Shown: in pieces, positions 11,848-24,142 of the stretch
How the letters are laid out: the number at the start of each line of letters is the position of its first letter
Position numbering within the stretch: position 1 is the stretch's first letter
DNA from: Riptortus pedestris
Lineage: Eukaryota; Arthropoda; Insecta; Hemiptera; Alydidae
Reading direction: 5' to 3'
Length of the DNA: 64,000 nt
NCBI GenBank assembly: GCA_019009955.1
Contig: CM032228.1
Location: 98,398,501-98,462,500, forward strand
Made by a program: the position numbers and the translations under genes
The notes under the pieces: generated by a model
The model's input: only the letters and a program-made list of their open reading frames with translations
The model's database searches: none
Told to the model about the DNA's origin: nothing

Positions 11848-11902
<55 letters not shown>
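11456..11902 (-). mobile_element. HINE-like element joined to LINE C-terminal sequence
   Basis: Minus-strand copy ending in its TA tract (11849-11902); the part left of the TA tract is absent. It contains the G-tract (complement at 11732-11750) and ACCGCTAGAGCGTTAAC next to the TA run. At 11570-11580 the family sequence (TGCAAATATCTCGG) passes into the end of the RNase H coding region. The same junction occurs at about 232-250, so the two copies share one capture event. Confidence 0.7.
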
Positions 11903-11904
<2 letters not shown>

Positions 11905-13309
11905 GTATAAATAAAGTATCAAGTTTTTCATGAAGGTATACATAGATTAATCTGAACAGATATTCATAGTGTCACTTAACATCATCATCATTCCAATCAC
12001 CTTTGATTTGGTGCATAAACCAACTAAATTAATATTTTTCATATCTTTAATTTTCCTCTTCCTTATATTTCATTCTTTTTCCAGTATACTTACTTTTTCA
12101 AAATCCTAATGTTGGGGGTATTTAATCGCGTGGTCCGCTAGGGGCGTTTTATTGTCCTTCTTATCGACGTTTATCACGTGTTATCTGATCTTTTTTTTTT
12201 TGAGTTATTGTCATTATTCCCAATATAAGTTTCATTGCAATCCATACAGTTTATTTCATATTTATTACATTTGGTATTTTAATTTAAATTTATCCCTTAA
12301 ATGACTGAAGCTACTTTTTACTGTGTTACGATATTTCCCTGTGATTTTTTTTATATCGATTTGATCTTCCTGGCTAGTGTGGGATTATAATTCAATGTAC
12401 AATAATTTCATATTATTCTAGGAAAAGATTAAAATCCTTTTTTTCTGGCTTAAAATAGGCGCAAACAAGCCAGGTTGAAATGTCAATAAAGTAGAGCTGA
12501 TGATTGATGTTCCTTTCATTCTTTAAGGATTTAAATTATAAATTCATGAGTAATAAGGTGAATACCAGTAATTGATGTATTGGGAAATGTACAACTTTTT
12601 CTCGGTTACTAATTGTAATAAAGCCGTATTTAGGACCGTAAAACAGGATTATTATAAATTAAAACTATAATAAGACACTATATATATATTTCTTTTCCTT
12701 AATTTATTAACTCGTTCTATGACTGTAGCTAAGTTGATTAAACGATTTATTCTTGAAGGGCAGTGCGAGGAGGGGTTGGAGGTTATTAATGGCTAGGTTG
12801 GTTTAGCTATGTATCCCTACAGGGGATTCCGGTGGCTTGGGAGTAATATATAATAGAAATGTACTAAAGCAGTCAGATTGCAATATCGATCCTCCCTACT
12901 GCTAATTGTCCCTCCGGGTGGGCCCGATGAATAGAGTTCTGGTTAGTCAACCTCACTTTGTTGACTTACAATACCTTTTGTTCACATCGTTCTATCTTAA
13001 CTATATGCTGAGCCTCGTCTATCAGTAATTAACTTGACATTTCTGTTGGGCGTTTCTACCGAAAACGAGGAAGAGAGACACAACACCAGCTAACATACTG
13101 GGAACGAGTAAAAAATATTTGATCCTCATTCCAATGGCATAAATATCCATGAACATGTGGAGCATAAGCTAAGCATAATCGGTGGAAATAGCAATGACAT
13201 TCGACAGGCTAGGAACGAAATACTGGAAGCTAGTGCCTTCCAGCACCATCTTGGAATTCAGCGAGAAAATGATTAATTTATGATCTGGAAGTCTACTCGT
13301 ACTACAGAA
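11903..13309. other. No gene seen
   Basis: AT-rich, with a GC-richer stretch at 12765-12960 that carries no convincing open frame. No repeat copy recognised. Confidence 0.4.
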
Positions 13310-14290
13310 ATATGCTGAGACTGGGTTATTCGTCGTCACGGTTTGAAATAAAAATGGGAAACCATTTTTACATACAATGGTAAATGTAATTGAGGTAATT
13401 CCAAGTTAGTCGTCACTTTAATCAATGATATATTGGTAAAAGTTTAAGTTAGAATATTGAACTCCATAAAAATAAGGAATTAATTGAGACTGAAAAACAC
13501 AAGTTGCCCTTTACATGTTCCCGATGGAACCAAAATTAACGTAAATAAGTAAATTTTAAAATTAGTATACCCACAATTCAGTCAGCGGGAGTAAAGTAAA
13601 AAATATCCCACGTTGACAATAGTCATACGTGATACCTATACAAAGAACTTCGAAATTATATCTGGAAACTCAGGGGACGCTCATAAATTTTATTTAGTGG
13701 CCGGAAGACCTAAATCAAAATTTTGAATTCCATAAATCTAAATAGTGTAACTTTAGTCTAAGCCTAATACTTCCTTTACATTTTCCCTGTAAAATCAATA
13801 TTATCGAAGATATTGACGAATATAAGTTTTACATCGAAGTATGCCTTTCTCCGAGGTGTGCTAGTAAAGTCTAAAATAGGGAATGTTTGTTTACAATATT
13901 CAACCTTTGATACATGTATTAAAAAATTCTCTATTATATAAATGCATTTTCATGGAAAATCGTTTCGACACCCGTAAATGTAAATAATGTTATAGGACTG
14001 TAGTATTTATTCTAGAAACATTTTTTTCCAACATTTATTCCCTAGAATCAGTATTAATGACGAAAGTTACGAATATGTGATTTGGCGTAGAAGTTAACCT
14101 CCACTCCTAGTCAAAATTCCGGACTCTCATTTAGCCTATGTTGTACCTTGTCTCAAAAGTGTTAAAAATCCATTGAAATCATGGAGCCGTTTTTAAATTT
14201 TAGATGAAATGAGGAAGAAATGAGCGGAAAAACAGAAGTTTCAATTTTGATGCCATTGGGTCTGAATTTTGAAAAAAATGTATCGCTACC
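13310..14290. repeat. Decayed element with three tandem units of about 260 bp
   Basis: The block CCTTTACATTTTCCC plus AATCAATATTA...GAC/GAA recurs at about 13500, 13775 and 14030. Each copy is preceded by an AAAATT-GAACTCC-ATAAA-type stretch, so three degenerate units lie in tandem. Related to 6230-7140. The architecture resembles the tandem units inside the Helitrons at 56.4 and 59.4 kb, but the sequence differs. Confidence 0.4.
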
Positions 14291-14379
14291 AAATTTAGAT
14301 ATAAAATTAGAATAACTCTTGGAATACATGCATATGTGTTGGCGAGTGGGTTGGAGTTGGGATTAGAGAAGAGGTAAAA

Positions 14380-14465
14380 TTAATTCAAAATATTTCAATT
14401 ATTATGACTCAGAGCAAAAACGTTATATAATATATCTTGTTTAAAATGGAATATTATAAATTAGC

Positions 14466-14517
<52 letters not shown>

Positions 14518-14604
14518 TTCCCAAGAACGAAGTAGAATTTCAACAATTTCAGAAACTTCTCGAATGTCACGCCATGAGCCCAACCTCAGTAGCAGATTTT
14601 CCTT
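14380..14604. mobile_element. HINE-like remnant around a TA tract
   Basis: The TA run at 14468-14512 is followed by a minus-strand left end (CACGCCATGAGCCCAACCTC, then AGCAGATTTTCCTTA). The sequence before the TA run resembles the family middle on the plus strand (ATTATGACTCAGAGC), suggesting a rearranged copy. Confidence 0.5.
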
Positions 14605-15464
14605 AGAATAACAAACAAATTCATATCTCTTTCAGGTCACAATAAAAAGTAAACATGGTATAACTGGCGTTAAGTCAGGAAGAAATGGGCAGATCAAGTA
14701 AATGAACCATGGGAAAAGTTTGAGTGGACTTAAGAAAGTGGAGGGCAGAGGTAAGACGGTTGACCTAAAAGTGTCCGTAGTAAAGTCAGACTGGTAGTAA
14801 ACCACCAAGCTCTCCAATTCGCCCCAACTCACTTATTCAGCACTGGCTGGCCTCTCTCCAACCTCCATGCATGTATTCCACTCTCTCCATCAACCATATA
14901 TTACACATTTTATAAGTGGTACCTGAGGACTAGCTACCAACATATTTTCTACATTAGCTGTCCTAGAATTGTACAAATTATTCATTAAATTGTTGCATTG
15001 TAAAACAATATTGAGCATAACTGTATGTTGTATTATTACACATAACTGTAAGTGATTTTAAATGCGTATAATGCATTAAATCTTATACAATGAAGGGCTG
15101 AAAGATATGAGGAACAATAATGTGTTAAACACATAGTTGTGAGTATCAATCGAAGAAAAACATTAATAAAGCGCCAACGGAAATATTATAACAGACATGA
15201 TTGGTATGATTACTAACATTAGAGCCCATAACCAACTAATCTCGTTTTTACAAATGATCTCTTGATTTCAATACTGGGTATGCAGCCCCATCCTAGAACC
15301 CCATCCTATTAAGCGGTCATTTCCACCACTCAACAAAATTTAATATACCATTCTTGAGGCATCATCGAGAAACGGAAACTACAGATATACAGCGAACCGT
15401 CGCTCAGGTACAATTGTGGTCATATTGGTATGAAAAAACTAGATTGATCTGTTTTTATATTTTG
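14605..15464. other. No gene recognised
   Basis: A minus-strand open frame at 14632-14832 has no recognised domain. Rest AT-rich. Confidence 0.4.
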
Positions 15465-15552
15465 TTTTATTTATTTAAATGAGTTCCGCATCACCGGCGA
15501 TTTACTCATAACTCAATTGTGCACAAAGAAGCGAATAGTAAAAATATATAGA
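15465..15552 (-). repeat. Dispersed retroelement-like 3' end, minus copy
   Basis: Minus strand reads ATTCGCTTCTTTGTGCAC..., then AAATCGCCGGTGATGCGGAA, then TTTAAATAAATAAA. It matches the plus copy ending at 38590. A conserved GC-rich block followed by an AAATAAATAAA tail looks like the 3' end of a retroposed element. Confidence 0.5.
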
Positions 15553-16675
15553 AAAATGAGGCTACAAAATTATCCTTTTTATTGAAAAATGAGCCTACAA
15601 AATTATCCTTGAAACAAATCTACGGGGAAAGGAATGTATTCTGAAATTTAAAAAAAAAATATTTAAAACGAAATAAAGCAAAAGTATTCTTGAATGAATC
15701 CAAAAAAATGTTTACTTCATAAAACGTTCATAGAATTAATTTATTTTAAACTAATTAGGTAGTAGTTATTTGTAAAAGGAATACATTTTTCCACCTGTAT
15801 AGTTTCATATATAAAAATACAAAAACTAGTTTTTTCTTTGTACCACAATACTTTCAGTTAGTAGTTGCAAATGTTCGAAAATGCGTCCTTCCTCATTTAT
15901 GCACTTCAATAGACGGTATATGAAATCTCTTTTGGCACTGTGTATTTCTGCTACTGAAATTGAATTTATCTTCTATCTGATTTTATTTTTCATGTCTTCT
16001 GCGATATTCTGCGACCTGTTCTGGTAAATATGTTATTGACCCTCTCAATGTTTTTGATATATATATCAAATAAGTAATGGATTACGTTTTATTACTCTGA
16101 CGTACCTTATTTCGTATTTAAATAGAAATAATTTGAAATGAATCCGAACACCACATTTTCCAAGCGATGTTAAATAATCAAACTTCACAATCGTTCACTT
16201 ATGGTATTTTAATTTCTGGGCGACGATAGTGAAGCTTCCATAATTTGTGTTTATATAATGCAAACCATTCATTTTTTCATCCTTCTAATATCAAAAATGG
16301 AAATTTAGTTCATAGAATTTTCTGCAATTTTTATAATATAACTACATAGTCGTAACTTAATACATATGAAACGCCCTAGGCTCTCCATATTTATAATGTA
16401 TTGCCATATAGAGCAGTTAGAAAATTAATTCGAAGCTGCTTCTGGAAGTCATTTATTTTAAGAACTTAGGAAGTCATAGAAAATTTGGAATTTTATCAGG
16501 TAGGAAGATAAGGAATATTACATTCCGTTAACATTTTAACAAGCTTTGTTTGATGTCCCTCCAAATGTACGCCATGGAAAAAGTAATGTACTTAGTAACA
16601 GTTCTGAATTCTAAAGTTTTTATCGTTATTGACATCAATAGGTATATTTTGAATAAATTTCACTCTCAATCAAAC
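15553..16675. other. No gene seen
   Basis: AT-rich; a short direct repeat (AAAAATGAGCCTACAAAATTATCCTT type) lies twice just upstream, at 15553-15612. Otherwise nothing recognised. Confidence 0.4.
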
Positions 16676-16775
16676 TATTAGCCATGTGAGTCAAAACGTT
16701 GGTCTCAACTGTTGGCAATCTTAGAATTGTGGTGTCTTCTCCGGGGTAGGCAATAGTAATTTATTTAGCAACAAT
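16676..16775 (+). mobile_element. Decayed tRNA-SINE head
   Basis: A-box-like TTAGCCATGTGAGTCAAAAC, degenerate B-box region, then GGGTAGGCAATAGTAATTTA, as in the other SINE copies. Confidence 0.6.
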
Positions 16776-17145
16776 CTCCATATATACAATCCCTCTGATA
16801 ATCCATAGCCGATAGTATAATGTGGGTATTATTGAATAACATATAAATAGGATTTACTATGCTACTCTCACAGTTATGGTTTAATACCATAATACGTTTC
16901 CCCAATTTTGGACACATTTCAGATAAAGATAAATGGTATCACGTTTTTTTATTTTATTTAAACTTTTATTATTTGTTATTTTAGAGAAGGAAATAAAGTA
17001 TACTGAAAATTAACTCATAATTTAATGGATGCAGTACACTTGTGCCTGATTGCAATTTGCAATGGGAGAAACATTTTTAGAGGATAGATAGGGAAAATCT
17101 TAAATTTTTATAACTAAAAATCATTTCCGATGTTATAAATGATCT
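16776..17145. other. No gene seen
   Basis: Nothing recognised. Confidence 0.4.
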
Positions 17146-17314
17146 ATGACATTCTTTATGATTATAACATTTTTACCGCAATCGTACTCTGAGTGTCTAT
17201 TTGAAGAGAGAACGAGAGAGGGGGAGAACTTGCCGCCACGAACCCAGAGAGCCCCTAGAACATACTACAATGTGAGACGCAGGAGTATTGCGTACTTGAA
17301 CAGCGTATTAGGAG
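17146..17314 (+). other. Candidate host exon, unidentified
   Basis: GC-balanced open stretch in an AT-rich setting. The frame encodes a charged segment including EERTREGENLPPRTQRAPR, YYNVRRRSIAYLNSVLGG. It ends at a good splice-donor match (GGAG, then GTAAAT at 17315). An upstream acceptor could be the pyrimidine-rich AG near 17182-17190. The RRR dibasic-like site is compatible with a secreted precursor, but I do not recognise the protein. Could equally be a lone chance open frame. Confidence 0.25.
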
Positions 17315-19536
17315 GTAAATGTTATTTTAAAAGGACCATTACCATTAACTACTGCAGGCCACAATGGAGTAAAAATCGGGGAATATGGCAATACCAGTAC
17401 CTTTTTTTATTACATGTACGTTTGTTTGGAATGGGATAACTCATTTATCAGGTTTAGGTCTGTCTGTTAATTTGTTTAAAGGAAACTCAGAGTTTGATTC
17501 CTATTATACAATGTATAGTATTTTTATCAAAATTAGTATACATGTAATTGGATTAGGGCATTTAGAGAAAAAAAAATCCATCAAGCGGGACTGCGTATAC
17601 TAAGCGTATTTCTCTACTACTGGAATAACACAGATCACTATCTGACTATCATATTCCCTTATCCGTTTCTTCTGAGAGAGGAGTTTCTTCAAATGTTAAC
17701 TAAAATAATTCAGTTAGGAAAAAGCTTAAAGTCAAGGAATTATTCATCATTAATGGATGCTATTAGATCAACAACACCTCATTAAGAGTGATTTGAAATT
17801 GTCAACTCTTACTAGATAGTCTGTGCCTTCTCTTAGAATATTGTCAACATTTTCATAGCTAATTACTGCCAGAGAAGGAACTGTGAAGACTCTGTCAAGA
17901 GCAGACAGATAAATTTTTCAATAAATATTTTATAAGATGAATGATTATGTTATTCCAATTCTTAATTGAAGTCCACCATTCGCACGTTCGAAAGCAATAA
18001 AATTGATGATAATTTGTAAGTCTGGGCAGATTAAAAAGCACCTCATTGGAAACCACGATTGCAAATATTGAATAGCTATGTGTTAATAATTTTCCATCCA
18101 CAAAATTTGATGACATGCCTAAAGTGATTGTTCCCTTAGAAGAAGGCATTTTCAAAGATGGCTGGCATAAAGAGCTAGCCGTATTAAGTTAAGCTCTGGC
18201 GATAAAAGCGATGAAAAGAAGAAAAATGTCCGTCTATTCACAGTAAAGTCTTTATTAAAAGGTTGGTGCTTTCAGAAGATCATGCTTCCATTTTGAAAGC
18301 GGCGGTGCTTGTAATATTCTCAATAGCTTCCAGGTAAAGGTCATTAAAAATGATCACGTTCTGTCTAAATATAAAATAATGGAGCTTATAGAGAAATATA
18401 TAGATGAATAAAAGAAAATTGGAATAAAATCAAATTATTTGTAAGAACAATTTTTACCCTCAAGTATTTTACTTCCATTAACCAAGGTTAAAAAGCGTTT
18501 CTTAGTACAAGAGTTTCCTAAATGTTCAAAAGTAAGAAATTCTCAGTTATTCTAGAAATAATTGAAAGAATTTAAGAGAAACGTGCAACGAAAGTCAAGT
18601 CACTAATGAGAAGTCATCAAAGAACCATTATATTCAACCTGGCAAACACATCTCAAAGACTTGTGAGCCTTAAGTGTAAATGCATCTTTCAAAACTTCTT
18701 AAACGTTTCTCATACTCAAAAAAATAAAAACACATTATATTAGTGTTTTGTTTTTAACAGCTTCTAATATTGATTCTCGAAATCGAGTCTAAATTCAAGG
18801 TCATAGACACTTGAAACTCGATTGCATTTAATTTCCTAATAAGATGATGACAACAATCTTATACAATAATATACCATCTGCATGTGCACTTTAACAAAAT
18901 ATCTCATTCACACAAGTATTGTAGACATATTTCTGTTGTCAAATGTTAACATTTCGCAATCAGTATTGTTATACATAACCTATGTCACCTTTTTAATTCT
19001 CAAACTAATGGAATACTTATCTTTAATCGAACGTTATTCTGAAACTTTTTTCCTCTATCAAACACAAAGCAGATGGAAAATAGAAATATTAACATATTAG
19101 TTTCCCACTCCTTCGTTTACAAAAGAATAAATTGGGTAAATAAGTCCAAATACTATGAAACCATACTTGCTTCCCACGTTTTAGTTAGGGTATTACGCCC
19201 TACATATATGCTATTTAAAAAATCGTCACATAAAAGGCATCATTAATAATTAATAAAAGCACAGCAGTTTGGGTTACGAGTCGAGAAAACATTGCACTGC
19301 CCACCACCTTTAGAAACCAGAGTCCATATTGAAGAGGAGAAGATTATGAAAGGTTCAGTCTGTTAATCAGAATATCTAGAACTCCATGAGTACGTGCTGG
19401 TCCATTCCTCAAGAACAGAAAATTGCCGCTTTGAAATGTTTCATACCTGAGTGGTAAAGAGGGCATGCTGATTGCCCTATCCTCTGCCACAATATGTGTA
19501 TGTATGACGTACTTCAGAAATGTCTTCTTTTTTATT
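17315..19536. other. No gene recognised
   Basis: A minus-strand open frame at 17895-18155 and the sequence to 18330 look mildly coding (balanced composition, short open segments in changing frames). They may be a decayed transposase, but no motif could be named. 19180-19215 shares a TATTACGCCCTA block with 375-385. Confidence 0.35.
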
Positions 19537-20276
19537 TTAGCAGATTTCCCTTAGGGGTCGTACTCATGTCGCGACTTTTGAAAAATTTCCTCTAATGTCC
19601 ATTGATCCTACACAGGAGGAAATGGCTGAAATCGGACCAGTCGGAGGGGAGGTTAAGAGGGGGAATTTTGAAAATTCAAAATATCTCCGTTACTATAAGT
19701 CGCATCGAAATATTGTATAAAATTAATTTTATTGAAAATTAAATGATTTATAAATATTGTTCTATACATATTTTCTGTATCATGAATATTAACCGAGATA
19801 TTTGCATTTTTCTGTTTTCAGCCTTCATTAAAACCCCACTTCTACTCGTGGTACATAAACAATACTCTGTTATATAATAAACCACATTATTCGAAGCTTA
19901 AATAGCAAATATCCAGAGACCTTTATTATACGAGGTAGATGCAAATATGTTCTTGTGCCCCCCCCCCTTCTAAAATTCTTGTACTACTAAAATTTGATTG
20001 ATTGAGATAAAAATTATTCTGATTCATTAAAAATACAGTACTAGGTATAGTGCATAGTTTTCAATAAAATGAATATGCTATATTCTGATATGTTTCAGTT
20101 ATTGTTTTTTTTTCGGGTGATCCGTTGGCAGACCTGTTAGTTTACATTGAGAAGCTTCCCGCCGGCAGGGGAAATATTTCTTCCTTTGTATTTATTCATT
20201 GGTGTTGTGTTAGCAGTATATAGGTTTATCTATTGTTAATCTTCACGAGGGAAATCTGCTTAGTTTACGCAGCCTC
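19537..20276 (+). mobile_element. HINE-like element, internally deleted copy
   Basis: Left end TTTTAGCAGATTTCCCTTAG at 19537, then GGTCGTACTCATGTCGCGAC. A deletion removes the TA tract and ACCGCT block, joining CACAGGAGGAA directly to ATGGCTGAAATCGGACC. The middle and right blocks are present. The right end reaches TTAGTTTACGCAGCC, with the second hairpin arm lost at a T run. Confidence 0.75.
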
Positions 20277-20887
20277 TTTTTTTTATTTGATAATTTTTTT
20301 TTTATATTTTATTTTACTTGATTTCCTATTAAGCATGCAAGCTCGATAGATTTTTGTAACAACCAACTGCTAACCACAACTAATTAAGAAGTATATGGTT
20401 TGCTATAATTTCTTATCTCCTCACTGTTATCATCAATGTTCTTCTTGTGCGAAATGTTAACGCAAATACCATTAGTTACTACTATTCAGATTTATTTAGA
20501 ATGTCACCTCCTACCAACGTATCTCAACTTCAAATACAGGTTTACCTGCTTAGTTCGATCTTGAAGTATCAGAGCGCTCTTCATTTCAGGTCCTAATTGC
20601 AGAACCTCACTACTTGTGGTTTACCAACTCTCTGGACTGAGACTCCAGGCATTAGGCGATAATTTTGTTTCAGATGTTCTAGTTCTTGCTGGACACCTAC
20701 ATAGCTTCAACACCTATTATCATAAGTTATCAAGAAGAATGCCCTGTAAGCACTACTTAGTCATTCATACTAAATGGCTATTTATATATATTAAAATAGT
20801 TTTGAAATATTTGGAAGGCTACGAAGGAATGAAATATATGAGTGTGCGGTGCCTCCCCCGATCTGTATGTGTGTATATATATATATA
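20277..20887. other. No gene seen
   Basis: The 125-codon open frame across 20616-20993 is driven by the following GA repeat and is not taken as a gene. Confidence 0.5.
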
Positions 20888-20913
20888 TGAGACAGAGATA
20901 GGGAGAGAGAAAG

Positions 20914-20991
<78 letters not shown>
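20888..20991. repeat. (TA)/(GA)n microsatellite
   Basis: Short TA then about 100 bp of GA units with A interruptions. Confidence 0.95.
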
Positions 20992-20993
<2 letters not shown>

Positions 20994-21146
20994 GTAGATG
21001 CTTTTATTGTCATACGACCAATGGTCCTCTCTTACAGTCAATTGAGATGTATGTTCATTATTTTACTATTTATAAATTAAAATAAACTATTCTAAATTAA
21101 ATTAAAACTTACACCACAAAAATAAAGAAACAAAAAAAAAATAAAA

Positions 21147-21148
<2 letters not shown>

Positions 21149-21215
<67 letters not shown>
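21149..21215. repeat. Compound (TA)n(GA)n microsatellite
   Basis: About 22 TA units pass directly into about 11 GA units. Confidence 0.95.
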
Positions 21216-21999
21216 TGGATGTAGGAGTAAGAGGGAATGAGGAGAACAGGTCTTCACCTCTTTGAGAACTACACTTGCCAGAACCAAGCCTCGTCAGATT
21301 GATGGAAGACAGGATCGCGTGCAGGAAAGTTTTGAACTGACTGTTCCGTCATCCCCTATTGTTTCAATTCTCGTATAATCTGTTGCAGAAATTTGAGCCA
21401 GCGCCTAATTTATGGTTTTGAGGTGAGATAAAGATCTTTCCTTAATATTGATATATAATGGCACCTGTATGAAATTAATATGTATGGTGTTGAAGTTTAG
21501 TTAGATTTTTTTAAGAGTATATTGTGATTTTAACGAATGCACAAATTCTTTGGACAAGTACTATTTGTTTTCGGTTAAGTTGTTTTCTAGACAAGGCTAA
21601 TAGGCTCGTCTATAGCTCGGCTCTATAAGTGCAAATAATATGTGTCGTTAATTGGTAGTTAATAATTGATGCTCTGTCTGTTTTTAGAGTAACTTTAAAG
21701 GACTATTTCTTTGATGTACAAGTGATAATCAAGTAAAGTCATTATTCGTTTTCATAAAGACAAAATTCAACACCTTTCTTACTTTTCTTGTATTTCTGTT
21801 AGATTTTATCGTAAGATGAGTCTTCTCCTTATGGTGCTGTATGATGAACTGATCATCACAATTCTCATCTGTTGAGAAAAGTAGCCTCTTGAGAGGTTTG
21901 GCTTATATACTTGATGAAATTTCGATTCGAATACACAGTATATATTCCTTTAAGATCCTTCCAGCATTAGCTACCATTTTGGAAAATCAGGCTTAATGA
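21216..21999. other. No gene seen
   Basis: Nothing recognised apart from slightly GC-richer sequence at 21230-21420. Confidence 0.4.
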
Positions 22000-22146
22000 A
22001 AATCAGCATACAAGGGGATTAGATCCATCGTGTCTGACAGGACTTATACAGCTGCCGCCTTCATCAAGTACGCAATTTCCACCACGCAGGTACTCCAGAA
22101 AAGAAATTTGGATCTGCAGCACCTCCATCCAACTTTTAATCTGTTT
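22000..22146 (+). other. Candidate exon or transposase remnant
   Basis: A 49-codon open stretch of balanced composition reading KSAYKGIRSIVSDRTYTAAA, FIKYAISTTQVLQKRNLDLQ and HLHPTFNLF, ending exactly at a strong donor (GTAAGTAA at 22147). No acceptor was fixed upstream; a stop lies at 21997. Function unknown; a fragment of a transposable-element protein is also possible. Confidence 0.25.
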
Positions 22147-22315
22147 GTAAGTAAAGATAGCATTTCTATATCAACGTTAATTCCAATAAATTGAGATTAT
22201 TAGATTATTTCACCGATAAACATCTTATTGGAGTTCGTTGGATTCTTTAATCCAAAGAAGATTTCTTCATCGTTGGTTTCTTAAATTACAATGAAAATTA
22301 CTCACTAAAATAAGG

Positions 22316-22545
22316 GTAAGATTGAACCTTAGCGGCCATAATTTTTGTTTGATTGTTGACATTCTCGATTTTTAAGTGTATTATGCGAAATCGGACCAGG
22401 GGCTTTAGAGAAGTATCGAATGTGATATTGCTTGTGTCTCCATTATTAGTTGTAAGATTGAAAAACTTCATATAAACAATCTTGTTAATAAAGAAATACC
22501 CGATAATTGTTATTATATCCAATTTTCTTGAACTTGAATTTATAC
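22316..22545 (+). mobile_element. HINE-like element, old fragment
   Basis: Plus strand: TTAGCGGCCATAATTTTTGT, CATTCTCGATTTTTAAG, GCGAAATCGGACCAGGGG, CTCCATTATTAGTTGTAAGA. Diverged and without ends. Confidence 0.5.
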
Positions 22546-22936
22546 GGAATTATTTTGTTTATTCGTAGTCAGCTCTCAATGACACCCTTTCTCAAGCGAT
22601 TACTCTTTAGAGTACAGTATTACTAAACATCACTTGTCCAGCTTAACTTTGATATCTTATGTAATGGGTTGCTTAGTAAAAGAAAAATAGAGAACAGAAA
22701 TGCACGTTCACTAACAACATCCACTGTCTAATAACTACGAAGGAGAGGAATTAGGATGTCCAAAATGTGTCACTCTGAATCAATCCTGTCCGTGGAAAAT
22801 TTAAAAACTGTATTTTCTTCATAAGGTACACCTTACGCAGGGACCGATGTGGGGATGGGGTTGATGGGGACAGATAGAGAGAAAGAGAGTCATAGGCAGA
22901 GACTGGGAGGGAAGGAGATAAGGAGACAAAGAGGGG

Positions 22937-23110
22937 AAACAGAGTGTGTGTGTGTGTGTGTGCGTGCATGCGGGGGGGTGGCGTCTATGTGAAAGGGAGT
23001 GAGTGAGAGAGAGAGAGAGAGAGTGAGAGAGAGAGAGAGTGAGTGAGTGTGAGAGAGAGAGAGTGAGAGAGAGAGAGAGAGAGCATGTGTGAGAGATAGA
23101 GAGAGTTATT
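22937..23110. repeat. (GT)n and (GA)n microsatellite cluster
   Basis: GT units at 22943-22960, then interrupted GA/GTGA repeats to about 23108. Confidence 0.9.
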
Positions 23111-23129
23111 TTGTGGATAAAGAATAGAG

Positions 23130-23255
23130 GAGACGTGGCCTAGAGAGATGACCGTTGGGCTTAGGACTAAAGGTCTAGGGTGTAAGTGGGATTCCCTCCG
23201 CCTGCCCATCCGATAGCACCAGGTATTGACCCATCTAGTCTACCTACATTTTTAT
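23130..23255 (+). mobile_element. Second tRNA-derived repeat (tRNA-like head)
   Basis: Contains TGGCCTAGAGAGATGA (A-box-like, compare TGGCNNAGTGG), then GGGCTTAGGACTAAAGGTC, which resembles an anticodon arm. GGTGTAAGTGGGATTCCC follows, a degenerate B box. It continues into a non-tRNA body (GATAGCACCAGG...). The tRNA clover is damaged, so this is a pseudogene or SINE head, different from the SINE at 2170. Confidence 0.5.
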
Positions 23256-23984
23256 TGAAATTCTAAAGCAACCTTTTTCTATAAAATTCTTTATTTTTTT
23301 ATCAAACAAAAAGCAATATTCATGTAAATTGTGTTTCTGAATATCATTTTTAAAAATATGAACGGAGCCTCAGTTTAACAATAACCATTAAGGCCAAGGA
23401 CTTAATGCCGTTCATGAAGACAGAAAAAGTGAAAAATATCGAGCACCTAGGAAGTAAAAACCTTGACCATTAATTTCCCATATAGCTATGAAATCGTGAT
23501 GTTTGTAAACAGAAAAAGCCAATACCAATTATTGTATTGATAGATAGTTACAATACAATAAGTAAACAACTTACGTAACAAAAGCTTATGATGTTAAGGA
23601 TCGTCTGTCTGGAATGTAAAATCGTTTGAAATTTAAATGAGGCATGATATATTCAGTATAGGATCTTAATTTAAACATTTATGAATTTTCTCGCTGTATC
23701 TTTCCGCTCTCCTAAGTAACTCCTTGGTATGTCATTTTTTTTGTATGTGTGTGTGAGTTATTTCTTTTTATTCTCTGTATATTCTTTGTTTCCCTTTGTT
23801 TCAAATTGTTGTGTTCCTCGCAAATATTTCTTCAGTTTTCATTATACGCCAGTGAATTGTTTTTAATTGCATTATAAATTAGTTATCAGCATTTTTACAG
23901 CAACAATTTTATATATGATTTGTTCATTGTTGTTGCTCTGAAGAAGGATAGCAAATGTGTTCGGAACTGCCAGCATCAAATATA
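23256..23984. other. No gene seen
   Basis: AT-rich, nothing recognised. Confidence 0.4.
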
Positions 23985-24084
23985 TACTCAAATTCGGTCG
24001 TACTCATGGCGCGATTATCGCAATTTTTCTTCAAATGTCCATCGATCCTACTCAGGAGATGACAAAAATGAGGTCCGTTCAAAA

Positions 24085-24142
<58 letters not shown>

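Noticed and set aside
1..11902. The inverted HINE sequences at 1-330 and 11456-11902 as ends of one 11.9-kb transposon
   Set aside because: The ends are internal family sequence rather than termini, and many unrelated copies lie on both strands; ordinary dispersed copies explain it.
20616..21041. Long open frames through the GA repeat on both strands
   Set aside because: Arg/Glu and Ser/Leu repeats come from the microsatellite itself; no flanking coding signal.
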